This document shows positions 5,704 to 6,680 of a stretch of 6,680 nt of DNA, one piece after another. This DNA comes from Legionella genomosp. 1. Its GTDB lineage: Bacteria; Pseudomonadota; Gammaproteobacteria; Legionellales; Legionellaceae. The notes under the pieces were generated by a model, which saw nothing but the letters and a program-made list of their open reading frames with translations, did not search any database and had not been told where the DNA came from. The translations under genes and the position numbers were made by a program. Each line of letters opens with the position of its first letter. The first letter of the stretch is position 1. The stretch lies in the NCBI GenBank assembly GCA_945889365.1, contig CAMDBQ010000082.1:1-6680 (forward strand), read 5' to 3'.

Positions 5704-6680
5704 ATGTCATTACACCTTGTCATTCTAGCTGCCGGTCAGGGCAAACGTATGCATTCGGCTATTTCGAAAGTCCTGCATAACATCGGTGGCAAGCCTATGC
5801 TGGAACGGGTTGTGGAAACGGCAAGTGGTTTAAACCCGGACGGTATACATGTTATTTTCGGCCATGGTGGTGAACAACTTAGAACCGCTCTACCTAATCT
5901 GCCAGTCAATTGGGTGTTTCAAGCGGAACAGCTGGGTACCGGACACGCTGTAATGCAGGCCTTGTCCCATATTCCAAGGGCAAGTCAGGTGCTGGTGTTG
6001 TCTGCTGATGTGCCATTGATTCAGGTTGCTACCCTGCGCATGTTGATTGATCGCTGCAAAGCCACCCATTCATTGGGGTTATTAGTCGCCTCTATTGCTG
6101 ATCCCTCCGGGCTGGGTCGTATTGTGCGTAATGGGCAAGGCGATGTTAATGCCATCGTTGAAGAAAAAGATGCAACCGAGCAGCAACGTCAAATCAATGA
6201 AATTTATAGCGGGATTTGCTGTGCTACAGCAGCTGATCTGAATCGCTGGTTGCCGGCGTTAAGTTGTGACAATGCTCAGGGCGAATATTATCTAACAGAA
6301 ATCATTGCGATGGCCGTTTCTGAAAAGTTACCTATCGTATCGTTGCGTGCCTCTGATTGCATGGAAATCCAGGGTGTTAATAATCGTGCACAGCTACATC
6401 AACTGGAGCGCGCCTGGCAAGCTCGTATTGCAACGCAACTGATGTTGATGGGGGTTACCATTGCGGATGCCGAACGCATCGATATACGCGGTGATCTTCG
6501 TTGTGGTACGGATGTTTTTATTGATGTAAACAATGTCTTTATTGGCAATGTTATTATCGGTGATCAGTGTACAATCGGCCCCAACTGCATGTTAACCCAT
6601 GTGACGCTGGGCAAAAACAGCGAAATTCTGCCCAATAGCGTGCTGGACAATTGCATTATTGGTGACGATTGCCACGTAGG
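5704..6680 (+). CDS. glmU: bifunctional UDP-GlcNAc pyrophosphorylase / glucosamine-1-phosphate N-acetyltransferase GlmU, 5' part
   Basis: GlmU acetylates glucosamine-1-phosphate and then couples it to UTP, giving UDP-GlcNAc for peptidoglycan and lipopolysaccharide, in the cytoplasm. The window holds about 325 of the usual 456 residues, with the frame open at the edge. The N-terminal nucleotidyltransferase shows LAAGQGKRM (8-16), K22, Q73 in FQAEQLGTGHA, metal-binding D102 in ADVPLI, GLGRIV (136-141), VEEKDATEQQRQI (152-164), NAQGEYY and GVNNR. Hexapeptide repeats of the left-handed beta-helix begin at about 270 (FIGNVIIGDQCTIG). The acetyltransferase active site lies beyond the window. The ATG at 5704 is chosen because AAAGGA (5690-5695) is 8 nt before it; an in-frame ATG at 5695 overlaps that site. 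Two pocket positions differ from E. coli: Ser-Ala precedes D102 in place of Tyr-Gly, and Tyr168 aligns with Asn169. Identification is secure. Confidence 0.96.
   Translation, partial: MSLHLVILAAGQGKRMHSAISKVLHNIGGKPMLERVVETASGLNPDGIHVIFGHGGEQLRTALPNLPVNWVFQAEQLGTGHAVMQALSHIPRASQVLVLSADVPLIQVATLRMLIDRCKATHSLGLLVASIADPSGLGRIVRNGQGDVNAIVEEKDATEQQRQINEIYSGICCATAADLNRWLPALSCDNAQGEYYLTEIIAMAVSEKLPIVSLRASDCMEIQGVNNRAQLHQLERAWQARIATQLMLMGVTIADAERIDIRGDLRCGTDVFIDVNNVFIGNVIIGDQCTIGPNCMLTHVTLGKNSEILPNSVLDNCIIGDDCHV

Overview
The window is chromosomal housekeeping DNA from a gammaproteobacterium. LpoA is essentially confined to that class, and all five recognisable proteins (MnmE, RsmI, LpoA, a Dus enzyme, GlmU) align from memory with gammaproteobacterial forms. 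The moderately AT-rich composition and the style of the unknown membrane protein suggest a Legionella/Coxiella-type order (Legionellales). That placement is an inference, not proven.

Layout from left to right. At 1-624 lies the 3' part of mnmE (+), cut by the window edge. A 107-bp gap follows, with a 14-bp perfect palindrome over a possible promoter. At 732-1832 (+) is an unrecognised multi-pass membrane protein. It converges on rsmI (2730-1882, -) across 49 bp with no good terminator. rsmI diverges from lpoA (2775-4586, +) across 44 bp. A 20-bp perfect inverted repeat runs from the lpoA stop codon to the ribosome binding site of a tRNA-dihydrouridine synthase gene (4648-5586, +). A 117-bp leader containing a possible 22-codon upstream reading frame precedes glmU (5704 to beyond 6680, +).

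The genes fall into two themes. MnmE, Dus and RsmI modify tRNA or 16S rRNA. LpoA and GlmU serve the cell wall: LpoA activates a peptidoglycan synthase from the outer membrane, and GlmU makes UDP-GlcNAc. The rsmI/lpoA divergent pair matches the E. coli yraL-yraM arrangement, but the genes that follow lpoA in E. coli (yraN, diaA) are replaced here by dus.

I found no mobile element, CRISPR array, RNA gene or toxin/defence system. The best leads are non-coding: the large perfect inverted repeat between lpoA and dus, the leader of glmU, and the palindrome before the unknown membrane protein. That membrane protein is itself the only gene of unknown function.
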